DNA of 64,000 nt from Seohaeicola saemankumensis (GTDB lineage Bacteria; Pseudomonadota; Alphaproteobacteria; Rhodobacterales; Rhodobacteraceae), in the NCBI RefSeq assembly GCF_042678485.1, contig NZ_JBHTKR010000002.1, positions 248,001 to 312,000 of the forward strand. Direction: 5' to 3'. Each line of letters opens with the position of its first letter. Within the stretch, counting starts at the first letter, position 1. The notes below the pieces were generated by a model that ran no database searches, was not told the DNA's origin, and worked only from the letters and a program-made list of their open reading frames with translations. The position numbers and the translations under genes are program-made. This document shows, piece after piece, positions 52,029-62,671 of this stretch.

Positions 52029-52967
52029 TCAGCTTCCCGTCCTGGCCTCGCGTTCCAGCACGCGCTCGCGGTGGAATATATAAAGCCCGGATGCGGTGAT
52101 CACGGCCATGCCCGCGAATGTCAGCGCATTCGGCAGGTCGGAAAAGAACAGCCATCCAAAGACCACGGCGCTGAGGATTTCAAGATAGTGCAGCGGCGCC
52201 ACCGTGGCCGAGGGCGCATAGCGCAGCGCATAGCTGATCATCAGATGCGCCAGTGCGGATGCCGCCCCGACGCCCGCCAGCCAGGTCCATTCAACGCCTT
52301 GCGGCCAGACCGGGCTGATCGTGGGAATCGTGATCCCCGTTCCCAGCAGCATGACGGGCAGGCAGATCGCTGCCGCCACTGTCGAGGTGTGGAACTGCAT
52401 CGGCACCGGATGCATCTGCCGCGACAGGCTGCGCGTCACCAGCATGTAGAACGCAAAGAACAACGCCGTGCCCAGCGGGAACAGGGCCACAAGCCCGAAA
52501 GCCGCAAGGCTGGGCTGGATCACCAGAAGCGCGCCCGCGAAGCCCACGACACTGGCCCAGAGTCGGCGCGGGCCGACCTCTTCGCCGAACAGGTATTTCC
52601 CCAGCAACAGCAGGATGAAGGGCTCGACGAAGACGATCACCAGCGCGTCGGCGATGGGCATGACCTTGACGGCGGCGACAAAGAAATAGGTCGACAGGAT
52701 CAGGAACAGCGCCCTCAGCACCAACCGCGTCAGCACGCCTGGCGGCAGACGCAGACCATGCCCCAGCATCAGGCACAGCGGCAGCATCAGCAGACCCTGC
52801 ACGATGAAACGCGCGGTGGTGACCTGTCCCACCGGAATCGTCTGCGCCGCCAGTTTCGAGGCCACGTCGATCAGCGGCGCCGTCAGGCAAAATCCCAGCA
52901 TCAGCACCACGCCCAGCACGATGCGGTCATTCAGATAGGGCAGGGCGGGGCTGCGGACATCACTCAT
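52029..52967 (-). CDS. EamA/DMT-family exporter, paralogue
   Basis: This 312-residue protein has the same ten-helix plan (PIADALVIVFVEPFILLLLGKYLFGEEVGPRR, HYLEILSAVVFGWLFFSDLP). The two copies share the block LFGEEVGPRRL in form, which points to a tandem duplication. Together they may form related but differently selective exporters; this is inference. It is followed, after a 99-base gap, by sdaA. Confidence 0.88.
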   Translation of the reverse strand: MSDVRSPALPYLNDRIVLGVVLMLGFCLTAPLIDVASKLAAQTIPVGQVTTARFIVQGLLMLPLCLMLGHGLRLPPGVLTRLVLRALFLILSTYFFVAAVKVMPIADALVIVFVEPFILLLLGKYLFGEEVGPRRLWASVVGFAGALLVIQPSLAAFGLVALFPLGTALFFAFYMLVTRSLSRQMHPVPMQFHTSTVAAAICLPVMLLGTGITIPTISPVWPQGVEWTWLAGVGAASALAHLMISYALRYAPSATVAPLHYLEILSAVVFGWLFFSDLPNALTFAGMAVITASGLYIFHRERVLEREARTGS

Positions 52968-53066
52968 GACACGGCCTTAACCCGCCTTCCGCGCCTCTGC
53001 CATTCCAAATGCGACGCGCCTTTCATCGTTCCCCAAATACTCGGGGAACCCGGCCCGCGTCGCGGA

Positions 53067-54440
53067 TCAGCAATTGGGGACATTCACGGCCAACCCGCCA
53101 AGCGAGGTTTCCTTGTACTTCTCGCTCATGTCCGCGCCGGTCTGGCGCATGGTCTCGATGCAGACATCCAGCGACACCAGGTGCTGCCCGTCGCCGCGCA
53201 TCGCCAGCGACGCCGCCGACACCGCCTTGATCGCGCCCAGCCCGTTGCGCTCGATGCAAGGCACCTGGACCAGCCCCTTGACCGGGTCGCAGGTCATGCC
53301 CAGGTGATGTTCCAGCGCGATCTCGGCCGCGTTCTCGATCTGCTCGGGGCTGCCGCCCAGCACGGCGCAAAGCCCGGCGGCGGCCATGGCGGCGGCACTG
53401 CCGACCTCGGCCTGGCACCCCGCTTCGGCGCCAGAGATCGAAGCGTTGTATTTCACCAGCCCCCCGATGGCGGCGGCGGTCAGCAGGAATTCATCCACCC
53501 GCGCGGGGTTCGCCCCCGGCACATGGTCCAGCCAGTAGCGGATCACCGAGGGCATGACCCCCGCCGCGCCATTCGTGGGCGCCGTCACGACCTGCCCGCC
53601 GGCCGCGTTTTCCTCGTTCACGGCCATGGCATAGGTGCTCATCCAGTCATTGATGACATGGGGCGCCGTCAGGTTCAGGCCACGTTCGGCCATCAGCGCC
53701 TGGTGGATGCCGCGCGCGCGGCGCCGCACTTTCAACCCGCCCGGCAGGATGCCGTCATGTTCCAGCCCGCGGTCGATGCAATCGCTCATCACCTGCCAGA
53801 TACGGCTGATCCCCTTGTCCAGTGCCGCGCGTGGGCGGCGTGACAGCTCGTTGGCGCGCTTCATCTCGGCGATGCTCAGGCCGGATGCTTTTGCCATCTC
53901 CAGCATCTCGGCGGCGGATTTGAACGGATAGGGCACAGGCGGGCCGTCGTCGGTATCCTTGCCCGCGGCCAGTTCGGCTTCCGTCATCACAAAACCGCCG
54001 CCGATGGAATAATAGGTCTCGCGCAGGATCACGTCGCCCTGGGCATCGGTGGCCATCAGCTTCATCCCGTTGGCATGGCCGGACAGGGCGGGGCCGAAAT
54101 CAAAGACCAGATCGGCCAGCGGATCGAAATGCAGCGGCGGCAGGCCCTCGACTTCTATCGTCTTGGTGTCGCGGATGCTGACCATCAGCCTTTCGGCCTG
54201 TGCGTGATCATATGTGTCGGGGCGCAGCCCGGCCAGGCCCAGGATCGTCGCGCGGTCCGTCGCATGGCCCACGCCGGTGAAGGCCAGGCTGCCATGCAGC
54301 GAGGCGCGCAGGCCATGGGCGGTGAAGGGTTGGCTGCGTAAAAGATCCAGAAACCGCGCAGCGGCGACCATCGGCCCCATGGTATGTGAGGACGAGGGGC
54401 CGATGCCGACCTTGAACATCTCGAAGACGGACAGGAACAT
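53067..54440 (-). CDS. sdaA: L-serine ammonia-lyase, iron-sulfur type
   Basis: This 457-residue single-chain enzyme converts L-serine to pyruvate and ammonia. It starts at MFLSVFEMFKVGIGPSSSHTMGPM. Both halves are present: the N-terminal beta domain with the SSSHTMGP site and the C-terminal alpha domain with the 4Fe-4S Cys in EAGCQAE, GMTCDPVKGLVQVPC. It ends in Cys457 (NVPNC), matching the C-terminal Cys that caps the cluster in the Legionella enzyme. Its ATG overlaps the stop of the GST gene (TAATG). Confidence 0.95.
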   Translation of the reverse strand: MFLSVFEMFKVGIGPSSSHTMGPMVAAARFLDLLRSQPFTAHGLRASLHGSLAFTGVGHATDRATILGLAGLRPDTYDHAQAERLMVSIRDTKTIEVEGLPPLHFDPLADLVFDFGPALSGHANGMKLMATDAQGDVILRETYYSIGGGFVMTEAELAAGKDTDDGPPVPYPFKSAAEMLEMAKASGLSIAEMKRANELSRRPRAALDKGISRIWQVMSDCIDRGLEHDGILPGGLKVRRRARGIHQALMAERGLNLTAPHVINDWMSTYAMAVNEENAAGGQVVTAPTNGAAGVMPSVIRYWLDHVPGANPARVDEFLLTAAAIGGLVKYNASISGAEAGCQAEVGSAAAMAAAGLCAVLGGSPEQIENAAEIALEHHLGMTCDPVKGLVQVPCIERNGLGAIKAVSAASLAMRGDGQHLVSLDVCIETMRQTGADMSEKYKETSLGGLAVNVPNC

Positions 54441-55156
54441 TACAGGGCACTTCCTTCGGGTGGGGTGGGATAATCGGGTGCGGTAAAGGGATGCAGGCCC
54501 AGCCCTTCGGCCTGGGCGCAGGCAAGCGCGGCGGGGCGTGCCTCGATCCGGGCGCAGAGGGCGCGCAGATGTGGCGCGCTGTCGCTGTCCCACCAGCCGG
54601 GCATATCCACGGGATAAAGCGCGATCCAGCGCAGGCAGGCGACAAGGTAGAGATCAAGGATGCTGGGGTTTTCCCCGTTCAGCCAGGGATGACCCGCCCC
54701 GGCCGCCTCATCCAGCAGGCGCAGATGTCCGGCAAGTGACAGGTGCAGGCCCGCGCGCAGCGCGGCCTGATGCGCGCGATCGGGGCCTGTGTAGTTTTGC
54801 GGATAGAACAGCATCCGCATTTCCGCATGCAGCGTGTTGGACAGGAAAAACAGCCATTTCAACGCATCCCCCCGGTCGGGATGGTCGGGGGCGGGCATCA
54901 GGCTGCATGCGTCCGTCCTGTGCCGGTCGGCCAGCCACAGCAGGATCGCACCCGTCTCGAAGATCGCGCCATCGGGTGTTTCCAGAACCGGGATGCGCCC
55001 ATGCGGGTTCAGCGCCAGATAGGCCGCGCCCTTGTGCGCCTGGGTGCCGCGGTCCACCAGAACCGTCTCATGGGGCAGGCGCATCTCTTCCAGCGCCAGC
55101 CGGATGATCACCGAGGCGTTGTCGGGCGCGTAATGCAGGCGGTAGCGATGCGTCAT
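54440..55156 (-). CDS. glutathione S-transferase family protein
   Basis: The 238-residue protein has an N-terminal thioredoxin-like domain (YAPDNASVIIRLALEEM, NPHGRIPVLETPDGAIFETGAILLWLA) with the glutathione-contact ETGAI, and an all-helical C-terminal domain. The usual catalytic position after YAPDNASV has Ser. It is coupled to sdaA through a TAATG overlap. The substrate is unknown. Confidence 0.88.
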   Translation of the reverse strand: MTHRYRLHYAPDNASVIIRLALEEMRLPHETVLVDRGTQAHKGAAYLALNPHGRIPVLETPDGAIFETGAILLWLADRHRTDACSLMPAPDHPDRGDALKWLFFLSNTLHAEMRMLFYPQNYTGPDRAHQAALRAGLHLSLAGHLRLLDEAAGAGHPWLNGENPSILDLYLVACLRWIALYPVDMPGWWDSDSAPHLRALCARIEARPAALACAQAEGLGLHPFTAPDYPTPPEGSAL

Positions 55157-55312
55157 GCCCGCAATCTGCCGTCAAAACCCCGCACATGCACCATCGGAAA
55201 ACGACCCCTGCCGCAGCTTTCGCGCAAATCGGCGCGATTGCCCCCTCGCACCGGGGGCGCAACTTTCCTATAACCGGCCCCAACCGCCATTCAACCAGAC
55301 GGAGTCGCTGCC

Positions 55313-56101
55313 ATGCCCGGAGAACTGTCACCGATCGACAAGGCCAAGTTTGTCGCCGCCAAGCGCGCGGTCGATTATGTCGAAGACGGGATGCGCGTGG
55401 GCCTTGGCACCGGATCGACCGCCGCCTGGATGGTGCGCTGCCTGGGAGAGCTGGTGCGCGACGACGGGCTCAAGATCAAGGGCGTGCCCACATCGACCCG
55501 CACGGCGGCGCTGGCGCGCGACGTGGGCATCGAGGTCATCAGCCTGGACGAGGCGAAATGGCTGGATCTGACGATCGACGGGGCGGATGAATTCGATGGT
55601 GATCTGAACCTGATCAAGGGCGGAGGTGGCGCGCTGTTGCAGGAAAAGATCGTGGCGACCGCATCGGACCAGATGATCGTGATCGCCGATGTCGGCAAGG
55701 AAGTGGAAACGCTTGGCGCCTTCCCGCTGCCCGTCGAGGTGATCCCCTTTGGCTGGCAGACCACCCGCGCCCTGGTGGAAGAGATGCTGATCTCGATGGA
55801 CGTTCTGGGCCGCGACGTGACGCTGCGGATGAACGGCGACCGCCCCTTCATCACCGACGAGGGCAATCACATCCTGGATCTGCACCTGAACCGCATCGGC
55901 AACCCGCGCCAGCTGGCGATGGTGCTGAACCAGGTGCCGGGCGTGGTGGAAAACGGCCTTTTCATCGACATCTGCGATATCGTGATCGTGGGCTATGGCG
56001 ATGGCCGGGTAGAGACCCGCGACATCAACCAGGGCACGATCGAACAGGACCGGCTGGATTTCGTCGAGAATGACAACCTGTTCACCGATCTGGCGGATTG
56101 A
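55313..56101 (+). CDS. rpiA: ribose-5-phosphate isomerase A
   Basis: The 262-residue enzyme interconverts ribose 5-phosphate and ribulose 5-phosphate. It starts at MPGELSPIDKAKFVAAKRAVDYVEDGM. Motifs are intact: GLGTGSTAAWMV, DLTIDGADEFDGDLNLIKGGGGALLQEKIVA, RMNGDRPFITDEGNHILDL. The catalytic Glu lies in the DEFDGDLNLIKGG block. Length is slightly longer than the E. coli form. It begins a plus-strand run with gor. Confidence 0.95.
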   Translation: MPGELSPIDKAKFVAAKRAVDYVEDGMRVGLGTGSTAAWMVRCLGELVRDDGLKIKGVPTSTRTAALARDVGIEVISLDEAKWLDLTIDGADEFDGDLNLIKGGGGALLQEKIVATASDQMIVIADVGKEVETLGAFPLPVEVIPFGWQTTRALVEEMLISMDVLGRDVTLRMNGDRPFITDEGNHILDLHLNRIGNPRQLAMVLNQVPGVVENGLFIDICDIVIVGYGDGRVETRDINQGTIEQDRLDFVENDNLFTDLAD

Positions 56102-56193
56102 GCCGGGCCTGATGCCTCCGCGCCGCCCGCTTTCTCTGGTCCTTGGGCGAGCGATGTGAAATACCTGTGACCGATCAAGGCACGGGGTAGACA

Positions 56194-57552
56194 ATGAGCG
56201 CATTCGACTATGATCTTTTCGTCATCGGTGGCGGTTCGGGTGGCGTGCGCGCCGCGCGGGTTGCGGCGCAACGCGGTGTGCGGGTCGGTCTGGCCGAGGA
56301 GGATCGCTACGGCGGCACCTGTGTGATCCGTGGGTGCGTGCCCAAGAAACTGATGGTTTTTGCCAGCGAATACGGCGGCATGGCCGAGGAGGCCCGCGCC
56401 TATGGCTGGGACATCGCGCTGGGCGATTTCGACTGGTCCGCCTTCCGCACCCGCCTTCATGCCGAACTGGACAGGCTGGAAGGCATTTATCGCAACATCC
56501 TGACATCCAACGGGGTCGAGACATTCGACGCCCGCGCCACGCTGGTCGATCCGCATACGGTGGAACTGTCCGACGGCACCCGCAAGAGCGCGAAACACAT
56601 CCTGCTGGCGATGGGCGGGCGCCCCGTCAAGCCCGACATGCCGGGGGCAGAGCTGGCGATCACCTCGAACGACATCTTCCATCTGGACAAGTTGCCCGGT
56701 TCCATCCTCATCATCGGGGGGGGCTATATCGCCTGCGAATTTGCCTGCATCCTCAACGGTCTGGGCGTCAAGGTCACGCAATACTATCGCGGCGCGCAGG
56801 TCTTGCGCGGTTTTGACGACGAGGCGCGCGGGCTGGTGGCGGAAGAAATGCGCCAGGACGGGATCGACCTGCACCTGGGCACCAACATCCTGTCGCTGGA
56901 GCGTAGCGGCAGCGGCATCCGCGCCAAGGCCACCAATGGCGATGAACGCGTGTTCGATCAGGTCATGTTCGCCACCGGCCGCGCGCCCAATACCGACGGC
57001 ATGGGCCTCGAGGCGCTGGGCGTGCATCTGGGCCGCGCCGGTCAGGTGATCGTGGATCAGTTTTCGCAATCGGCCATCCCCTCGATCTATGCGGTGGGCG
57101 ATGTGACCGACAGGGTGAACCTGACCCCGGTGGCCATCCGCGAAGGCATGGCCTTTGTCGAAACGGTCTTTGGCGGCAATCCGACGCCGGTGGATCACGA
57201 TCTGATCCCGACCGCGATCTTCACCCAGCCCGAGATGGGCACGGTGGGCCTGTCGGAAGAGGCCGCGCGCGAGATCGAGCCGGTCGAGATCTACTGCACC
57301 TCGTTCAAGCCAATGCAGAGCGGCTTTGCCGGAAATCCGCGCCGCGTGCTGATGAAACTGGTTGTCAGCAAGGCCACGCGGCGGGTATTGGGCTGTCATA
57401 TCGTCGCGCCCGGCGCGGGCGAGATGATCCAGCTTGCGGGCATCGCGATCAAGATGGGTGCGACGAAAGAGGATTTTGATCGCACCGTGGCGGTGCATCC
57501 AACCATGTCGGAAGAGATCGTGACGATGAAATCGCCGGTCCGTACCGCTTGA
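56194..57552 (+). CDS. gor: glutathione-disulfide reductase
   Basis: The 452-residue flavoenzyme reduces glutathione disulfide with NADPH. The FAD motif DLFVIGGGSGGVRAARVAAQRG and the redox-active Cys43-Cys48 (GTCVIRGCVPKKL) are clear. The NADPH motif is IIGGGYIACEFACILNG. The C-terminal active-site His-Glu pair is in VAVHPTMSEEIVTM. Its start is preceded by a weak site (GGGGTAGACA). Confidence 0.93.
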   Translation: MSAFDYDLFVIGGGSGGVRAARVAAQRGVRVGLAEEDRYGGTCVIRGCVPKKLMVFASEYGGMAEEARAYGWDIALGDFDWSAFRTRLHAELDRLEGIYRNILTSNGVETFDARATLVDPHTVELSDGTRKSAKHILLAMGGRPVKPDMPGAELAITSNDIFHLDKLPGSILIIGGGYIACEFACILNGLGVKVTQYYRGAQVLRGFDDEARGLVAEEMRQDGIDLHLGTNILSLERSGSGIRAKATNGDERVFDQVMFATGRAPNTDGMGLEALGVHLGRAGQVIVDQFSQSAIPSIYAVGDVTDRVNLTPVAIREGMAFVETVFGGNPTPVDHDLIPTAIFTQPEMGTVGLSEEAAREIEPVEIYCTSFKPMQSGFAGNPRRVLMKLVVSKATRRVLGCHIVAPGAGEMIQLAGIAIKMGATKEDFDRTVAVHPTMSEEIVTMKSPVRTA

Positions 57553-57630
57553 AATTTCGCGCCGGCCTCACAGTTTAGGGGCAGGTGGCTAGAACCATTC
57601 AAAAGAAGACAACAAGGGGAACTCAGGTCA

Positions 57631-58788
57631 ATGGCTGGAAATTCGGGCGGCCCATGGGGCGGCGGCGGCGGCAACAAGGGCGGTGATGACGACCGCCGCA
57701 ACAACGGTGGCGGGCGACGTCCCGGTGACGAAAGCGGGCCGCAGATCCCGGAAATCGACGAGCTGATGCGGAAGGGCCAGGAACAGCTGCGCGTGCTGAT
57801 GGGCGGTCGCGGTGGTCGCGGCGGACAGGGTGGCGGCACCGGTGACGGTGGCCCGCGCGGCCCGATCTTCACCCGCTCCACCGTGGGGCTGGGCGTTCTG
57901 GCGGCGGTGGGCCTGTGGGCCTTCAGCAGCTTCTATACAGTGCGGCCCGAAGAACAGTCGGTCGAACTGTTTCTGGGCGAATTCTACAAGATCGGAAATC
58001 CCGGTCTGAACTTCGCGCCCTGGCCGCTGGTCACGGCGGAAATCGTCAATGTCACCTCGGAACGGACCGAGGATGTCGGCCAGGCGCGCGGCAATCAGGA
58101 CATGGGCCTGATGCTGACCACGGATGCTAATATCGTCGATATCGATTTCCAGGTGGTCTGGAACATCAATGATCCGGCCAAGCTGCTGTTCAACCTGCGC
58201 GATCCGCGCCAGACCGTGCAGTCGGTGTCGGAATCCGTGATGCGCGAGATCATCGCGGCCTCGAACCTGTCGCCGATCCTCAACCGGGACCGTGGTCTGA
58301 TCGCCAATACGGCAATGGAAAACATCCAGGCCACGATGGACGAATATGACAGCGGCATCACCATCGTCCGTGTCAACCTCGACAAGGCGGACCCGCCGCG
58401 CGAAGTGATCGACAGCTTCCGCGAAGTGCAGGCCGCCGAACAGGAACGTGACCGTCTGCAGCGTCAGGCCGATGCCTATGCCAACCGTGTTCTGGCCGAA
58501 GCCCGCGGTGAAGCGGCGCAGATCCTCGAACAAGCCGAAGGTTATCGCGCCCAGGTCGTCAACCAGGCGCTGGGTGAGGCAAGTCGCTTCACCTCGGTTC
58601 TGACCGAATATGAAAAAGCCGAGGATGTGACCCGCAACCGTCTCTACCTCGAAACGATGGAGCGTGTTCTGGGACAGATCGACAAGACCATCCTCGACAA
58701 CTCCCTGGTCGGTGGCGAAGGCGGGCAGGGCGTCGTGCCTTATCTGCCCTTGAACGAATTGCGGCGTCCCGCAGAGCAGGGGAACTGA
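57631..58788 (+). CDS. hflK: FtsH-associated SPFH protein HflK
   Basis: The 385-residue protein starts at MAGNSGGPWGGGGGN behind AAGGGG. The Gly-rich cytoplasmic head (about 1-85) is followed by one membrane helix (about 88-105, TVGLGVLAAVGLWAFSSFY). The SPFH domain follows (VRPEEQSVELFLGEFYKIGNPGLNF to the RVNLDKADPP region) and a coiled coil (AAEQERDRLQRQADAYANRVLAEARGEA). It pairs with HflC to modulate FtsH proteolysis. The next start is 4 bases away. Confidence 0.94.
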   Translation: MAGNSGGPWGGGGGNKGGDDDRRNNGGGRRPGDESGPQIPEIDELMRKGQEQLRVLMGGRGGRGGQGGGTGDGGPRGPIFTRSTVGLGVLAAVGLWAFSSFYTVRPEEQSVELFLGEFYKIGNPGLNFAPWPLVTAEIVNVTSERTEDVGQARGNQDMGLMLTTDANIVDIDFQVVWNINDPAKLLFNLRDPRQTVQSVSESVMREIIAASNLSPILNRDRGLIANTAMENIQATMDEYDSGITIVRVNLDKADPPREVIDSFREVQAAEQERDRLQRQADAYANRVLAEARGEAAQILEQAEGYRAQVVNQALGEASRFTSVLTEYEKAEDVTRNRLYLETMERVLGQIDKTILDNSLVGGEGGQGVVPYLPLNELRRPAEQGN

Positions 58789-58792
58789 GATC

Positions 58793-59679
<887 letters not shown>

Positions 59680-59680
<1 letters not shown>

Positions 59681-59877
59681 TGATCGAAACGGCATTTCTG
59701 GCCCTCGGGCTGGTGCTGATCGTGGAGGGGCTGGCCTATGCGCTGGCCCCTTCGCTTGTGGAGACCCTGCTGGCGGCCCTGCGTGAACTGCCCGAACCCG
59801 CCCGGCGCACCCTTGGTCTGCTGGCGATTGTCTCGGGGCTGGCCTTTGTCTGGCTGGCCAATGTCCTGGCGGGCTGA
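59680..59877 (+). CDS. DUF2065 small membrane protein
   Basis: The 65-residue protein has two hydrophobic segments (FLALGLVLIVEGLAYALAP and LGLLAIVSGLAFVWLANVL) separated by a short amphipathic stretch (VETLLAALRELPEPARR). DUF2065 genes usually follow hflC. It overlaps the hflC stop by one base. Confidence 0.9.
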
Positions 59878-60027
59878 TCGCGGCGTGATCACACCGTGTT
59901 GAGCGAAAGCGACGGCTCTTGGTGTTGCAAGAGGCGCGCACTAGATAAATGATGTACATGCTGCGCCATGTGTCGACGTGATGCCGACCCCGCGGCCGCA
60001 GTGATCAAGGACAAAGGAGTTACGGGT

Positions 60028-61485
60028 GTGAGCAACAAAGCGGTTTCCATCCCCGACCATCAACCCGGCCTGATCCGCGCCTTCTGGATGGGCCTGATTG
60101 CCAGCGCGCTGGTTCTGGCCGCGTCGATGCAGGCGCAGGCGCGCCCTGACAGTTTCGCCGATCTGGCTGACAAGATCAGCCCCTCGGTCGTGAACATCAC
60201 GACATCGACCACTGTGGCGGGCAATGCCGGGCCCAATCCGATCGTGCCCGAAGGCAGCCCGTTCGAGGATTTCTTTCGCGAATTCCAGGACCGCAACCGC
60301 ACACCGGGTGATCGGCCGCGGCGGTCCTCGGCGCTGGGGTCCGGTTTCGTGATCTCGGAAGATGGCTATATCGTCACGAACAACCACGTGATCGAAAGCG
60401 CGGACGAGATCACCATCGAATTCTTCTCGGGCGAGGAACTGGTGGCCAAGGTCATCGGCACCGACCCCAACACCGATATCGCCCTGCTGAAGGTCGAGGC
60501 CGACAAGCCCTTGCCCTATGTCAGCTTCGGCGACAGCGACACCGCCCGTGTGGGCGATTGGGTCGTCGCGATGGGCAACCCGCTTGGTCAGGGTTTTTCG
60601 GTCAGTGCGGGGATCGTTTCTGCGCGCAACCGGGCCCTGTCGGGCAGCTATGACGATTACATCCAGACCGATGCCGCCATCAACCGGGGCAACTCGGGCG
60701 GGCCGCTGTTCAACATGGATGGGCAAGTGATCGGTGTGAACACCGCGATTCTGTCACCCAATGGCGGCTCGATCGGGATCGGCTTTTCCATGGCCTCGAA
60801 CGTGGTGACCCGCGTTGTCGACCAGCTGCGCCAATTCGGCGAGACGCGGCGCGGCTGGCTGGGCGTGCGTATCCAGGATGTGACCGATGACGTGGCCGAG
60901 GCGATGGGTCTGGAAAAGACCGCAGGCGCCCTGGTGACCGACGTGCCCGAAGGCCCCGGCAAGGAAGCGGGCATCCAGCAGGGCGACGTGATCCTGAACT
61001 TCGATGGCCGGGACGTGGAAGACACCCGTGGCCTGGTGCGTCAGGTCGGCAATACAGAGGTGGGCAAGGCTGTCCGCGTGATGGTCTGGCGCGACGGCAA
61101 GACCCAGACCCTCATGGTGACCCTTGGTCGCCGCGAAGAGGCCGAAAGCGCGGTTCCCGCCGCACAAGAGGCCCCGGCGCCGGATGAACCTGTCGAGATG
61201 ATGGGCCTGACCCTCAGCCCCGTGACCGAAACGCTGCGTAGCGAGCTTGATCTGGCCGCGGGGGCCGTGGGGCTTGTCGTGGTCGATGTCGATCAGACCA
61301 GCGAAGCCTATGAGAAGGGTCTGCGCGCCGGTGATCTGATCACCGAGGCCGGTCAGCAGAAGGTCGAAAAGGTCAGCGACCTGACCGACCGCATCGACGA
61401 GGCCCGCGAGGCCGGGCGCAAGTCGCTGCTGCTGCTGGTGCGTCGCGCAGGCGATCCACGGTTCGTGGCGCTGTCGCTGGACTGA
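60028..61485 (+). CDS. degP: periplasmic serine protease DegP/HtrA (Do family)
   Basis: The protein has 485 residues from GTG 60028, preceded by AAAGGAG with 8-base spacing. A signal peptide (to about residue 38) leads into the trypsin-like domain with catalytic His120 (NNHVIES), Asp150 (NTDIALL) and Ser223 (GNSGGPLF). Two PDZ domains follow (about 280-370 and 400-480). It degrades or refolds misfolded envelope proteins. It follows the hflKC block, which also serves protein quality control. Confidence 0.94.
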   Translation: MSNKAVSIPDHQPGLIRAFWMGLIASALVLAASMQAQARPDSFADLADKISPSVVNITTSTTVAGNAGPNPIVPEGSPFEDFFREFQDRNRTPGDRPRRSSALGSGFVISEDGYIVTNNHVIESADEITIEFFSGEELVAKVIGTDPNTDIALLKVEADKPLPYVSFGDSDTARVGDWVVAMGNPLGQGFSVSAGIVSARNRALSGSYDDYIQTDAAINRGNSGGPLFNMDGQVIGVNTAILSPNGGSIGIGFSMASNVVTRVVDQLRQFGETRRGWLGVRIQDVTDDVAEAMGLEKTAGALVTDVPEGPGKEAGIQQGDVILNFDGRDVEDTRGLVRQVGNTEVGKAVRVMVWRDGKTQTLMVTLGRREEAESAVPAAQEAPAPDEPVEMMGLTLSPVTETLRSELDLAAGAVGLVVVDVDQTSEAYEKGLRAGDLITEAGQQKVEKVSDLTDRIDEAREAGRKSLLLLVRRAGDPRFVALSLD

Positions 61486-61512
61486 TCCGCGCGTCACGGA
61501 AACGCACAGACC

Positions 61513-61540
61513 AAAGGGGGCGCCGCAGGGCGCCCCCTTT
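61513..61540 (+). terminator. terminator after degP
   Basis: A perfect 12-base stem (AAAGGGGGCGCC with GGCGCCCCCTTT, loop GCAG) ends in TTTTGCA, 27 bases after the degP stop. It is a strong Rho-independent signal. Confidence 0.88.
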
Positions 61541-61580
61541 TGCATGATGCAGGCCGATGGCTGGGGATGGCGTGGGGGCG

Positions 61581-62126
61581 TCAGCCCTCGTCCAGCCGAT
61601 CAAGCGGGGTGGCCAACAGGCCCAGCGCACGGGCCGCCGCCAGGGACAGCACCGGGCTGTCCAGCCCGGTCGCGGACTGGTAGCGGCGCACGCCCTGGGC
61701 GGTGGGGCCGTCGATCCGCCCTGTCACCGGCCCGGTGTAAAGGCCGCGTACCTGAAGCGCACGCTGCAGCGATGCGATCACATCCGGTGGCAGATCGGCC
61801 GGGCAGGGGGTTTCGAACCAGGTCACCTGGCGTTCGGTCACGATGCTCTGGCGGGTTTCCGTGCGAAAGATCGCCGGCGTCTCGACCGCGCCCGAGGCGG
61901 TCAGGCGTTCGGGCTGTACCAGAACCTGTTCGGTCACGGTTTCGATCAGGGCGGGGCTGACGATCTTGCTCCAGCAGGTGCCGGGTGGTGCGTCGGCGGG
62001 CGTATCCAGCATCGACCCCAGCAACGCCTCGGCAGGATTGTCCGCCACGGGCGGGGTGCAGGCGGACAACGCCGTCAGCGCCACAAGCGGCAGCGCCAGG
62101 CATAGGGCGGTTCTGGATCGGATCAT
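61581..62126 (-). CDS. lipoprotein with peptidoglycan-binding domain
   Basis: The 181-residue protein has a lipobox (LSAC at about 20-23). Its C-terminal 65 residues (PPDVIASLQRALQVRGLYTGPVTGRIDGPTAQGVRRYQ) form a PG_binding_1 repeat. Two Cys (about 52, 109) may pair. It probably tethers the outer membrane or an envelope enzyme to peptidoglycan. It stands alone and convergent to degP. Confidence 0.8.
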   Translation of the reverse strand: MIRSRTALCLALPLVALTALSACTPPVADNPAEALLGSMLDTPADAPPGTCWSKIVSPALIETVTEQVLVQPERLTASGAVETPAIFRTETRQSIVTERQVTWFETPCPADLPPDVIASLQRALQVRGLYTGPVTGRIDGPTAQGVRRYQSATGLDSPVLSLAAARALGLLATPLDRLDEG

Positions 62127-62275
62127 GCGCGCGTCATCTGGCCTGCTGGACCCTGGTTATGCCAGGGCTGTCATCCCGGCCTGGCCGGTTCACGGGCAAC
62201 CTAACGGGTTTTGTGCAGGTCGCAAAGCGTCTTTGCAGGCAGACGGCGCCGTTCTGCGGATCAGTGACCTGCGGA

Positions 62276-62671
62276 TCAGCCCGCAAGCCCGTCCTGCTGC
62301 AAGAGCAGGTCCAGCATCGGGGATATGTCCTCGATATGTTCGGCGATCAGATGGGTGACGCCGCCCTCATGCTGCAACCGACCCGTCACGCGCAACAGCC
62401 GGCCCGCGATGATCGCGCGGCGGAACTGCTCGTAAAGCTTGCGCCAGACGATCACGTTGATCACCCCGGTTTCATCCTCCAGCGTCAGGAAGATCACGCC
62501 CTTGGCGGTGCCTGGCCGCTGGCGCAGGATCACCAGCCCCGCGACCGTGACGCGGTGGCCGGTGCTGACGCGCCCCAGATGCGCCGCCGGGGTGCAGGCG
62601 GGTGCGGGCGTGCGGCGTGGCAGGGCAGGGTTGGCGGGTGCGGGCATGAGAACGTTGGCGGGTGCGGGCAT
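62276..62671 (-). pseudogene. dnaE2: dnaE2 C-terminal OB-fold remnant
   Basis: The frame encodes only the C-terminal part of an error-prone DNA polymerase DnaE2/ImuC: HRVTVAGLVILRQRPGTAKGVIFLTLEDETGVINVIVW, then VTGRLQHEGGVTHLIAEHIEDISPML. The polymerase and PHP domains (over 900 residues) are absent. ATG at 62671 or 62647 starts it. A LexA box and a well-spaced promoter lie right before, so the 3' end of a damage-inducible operon appears to be fused to its own promoter by a deletion. It may be made as a small OB-fold protein. Confidence 0.75.
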
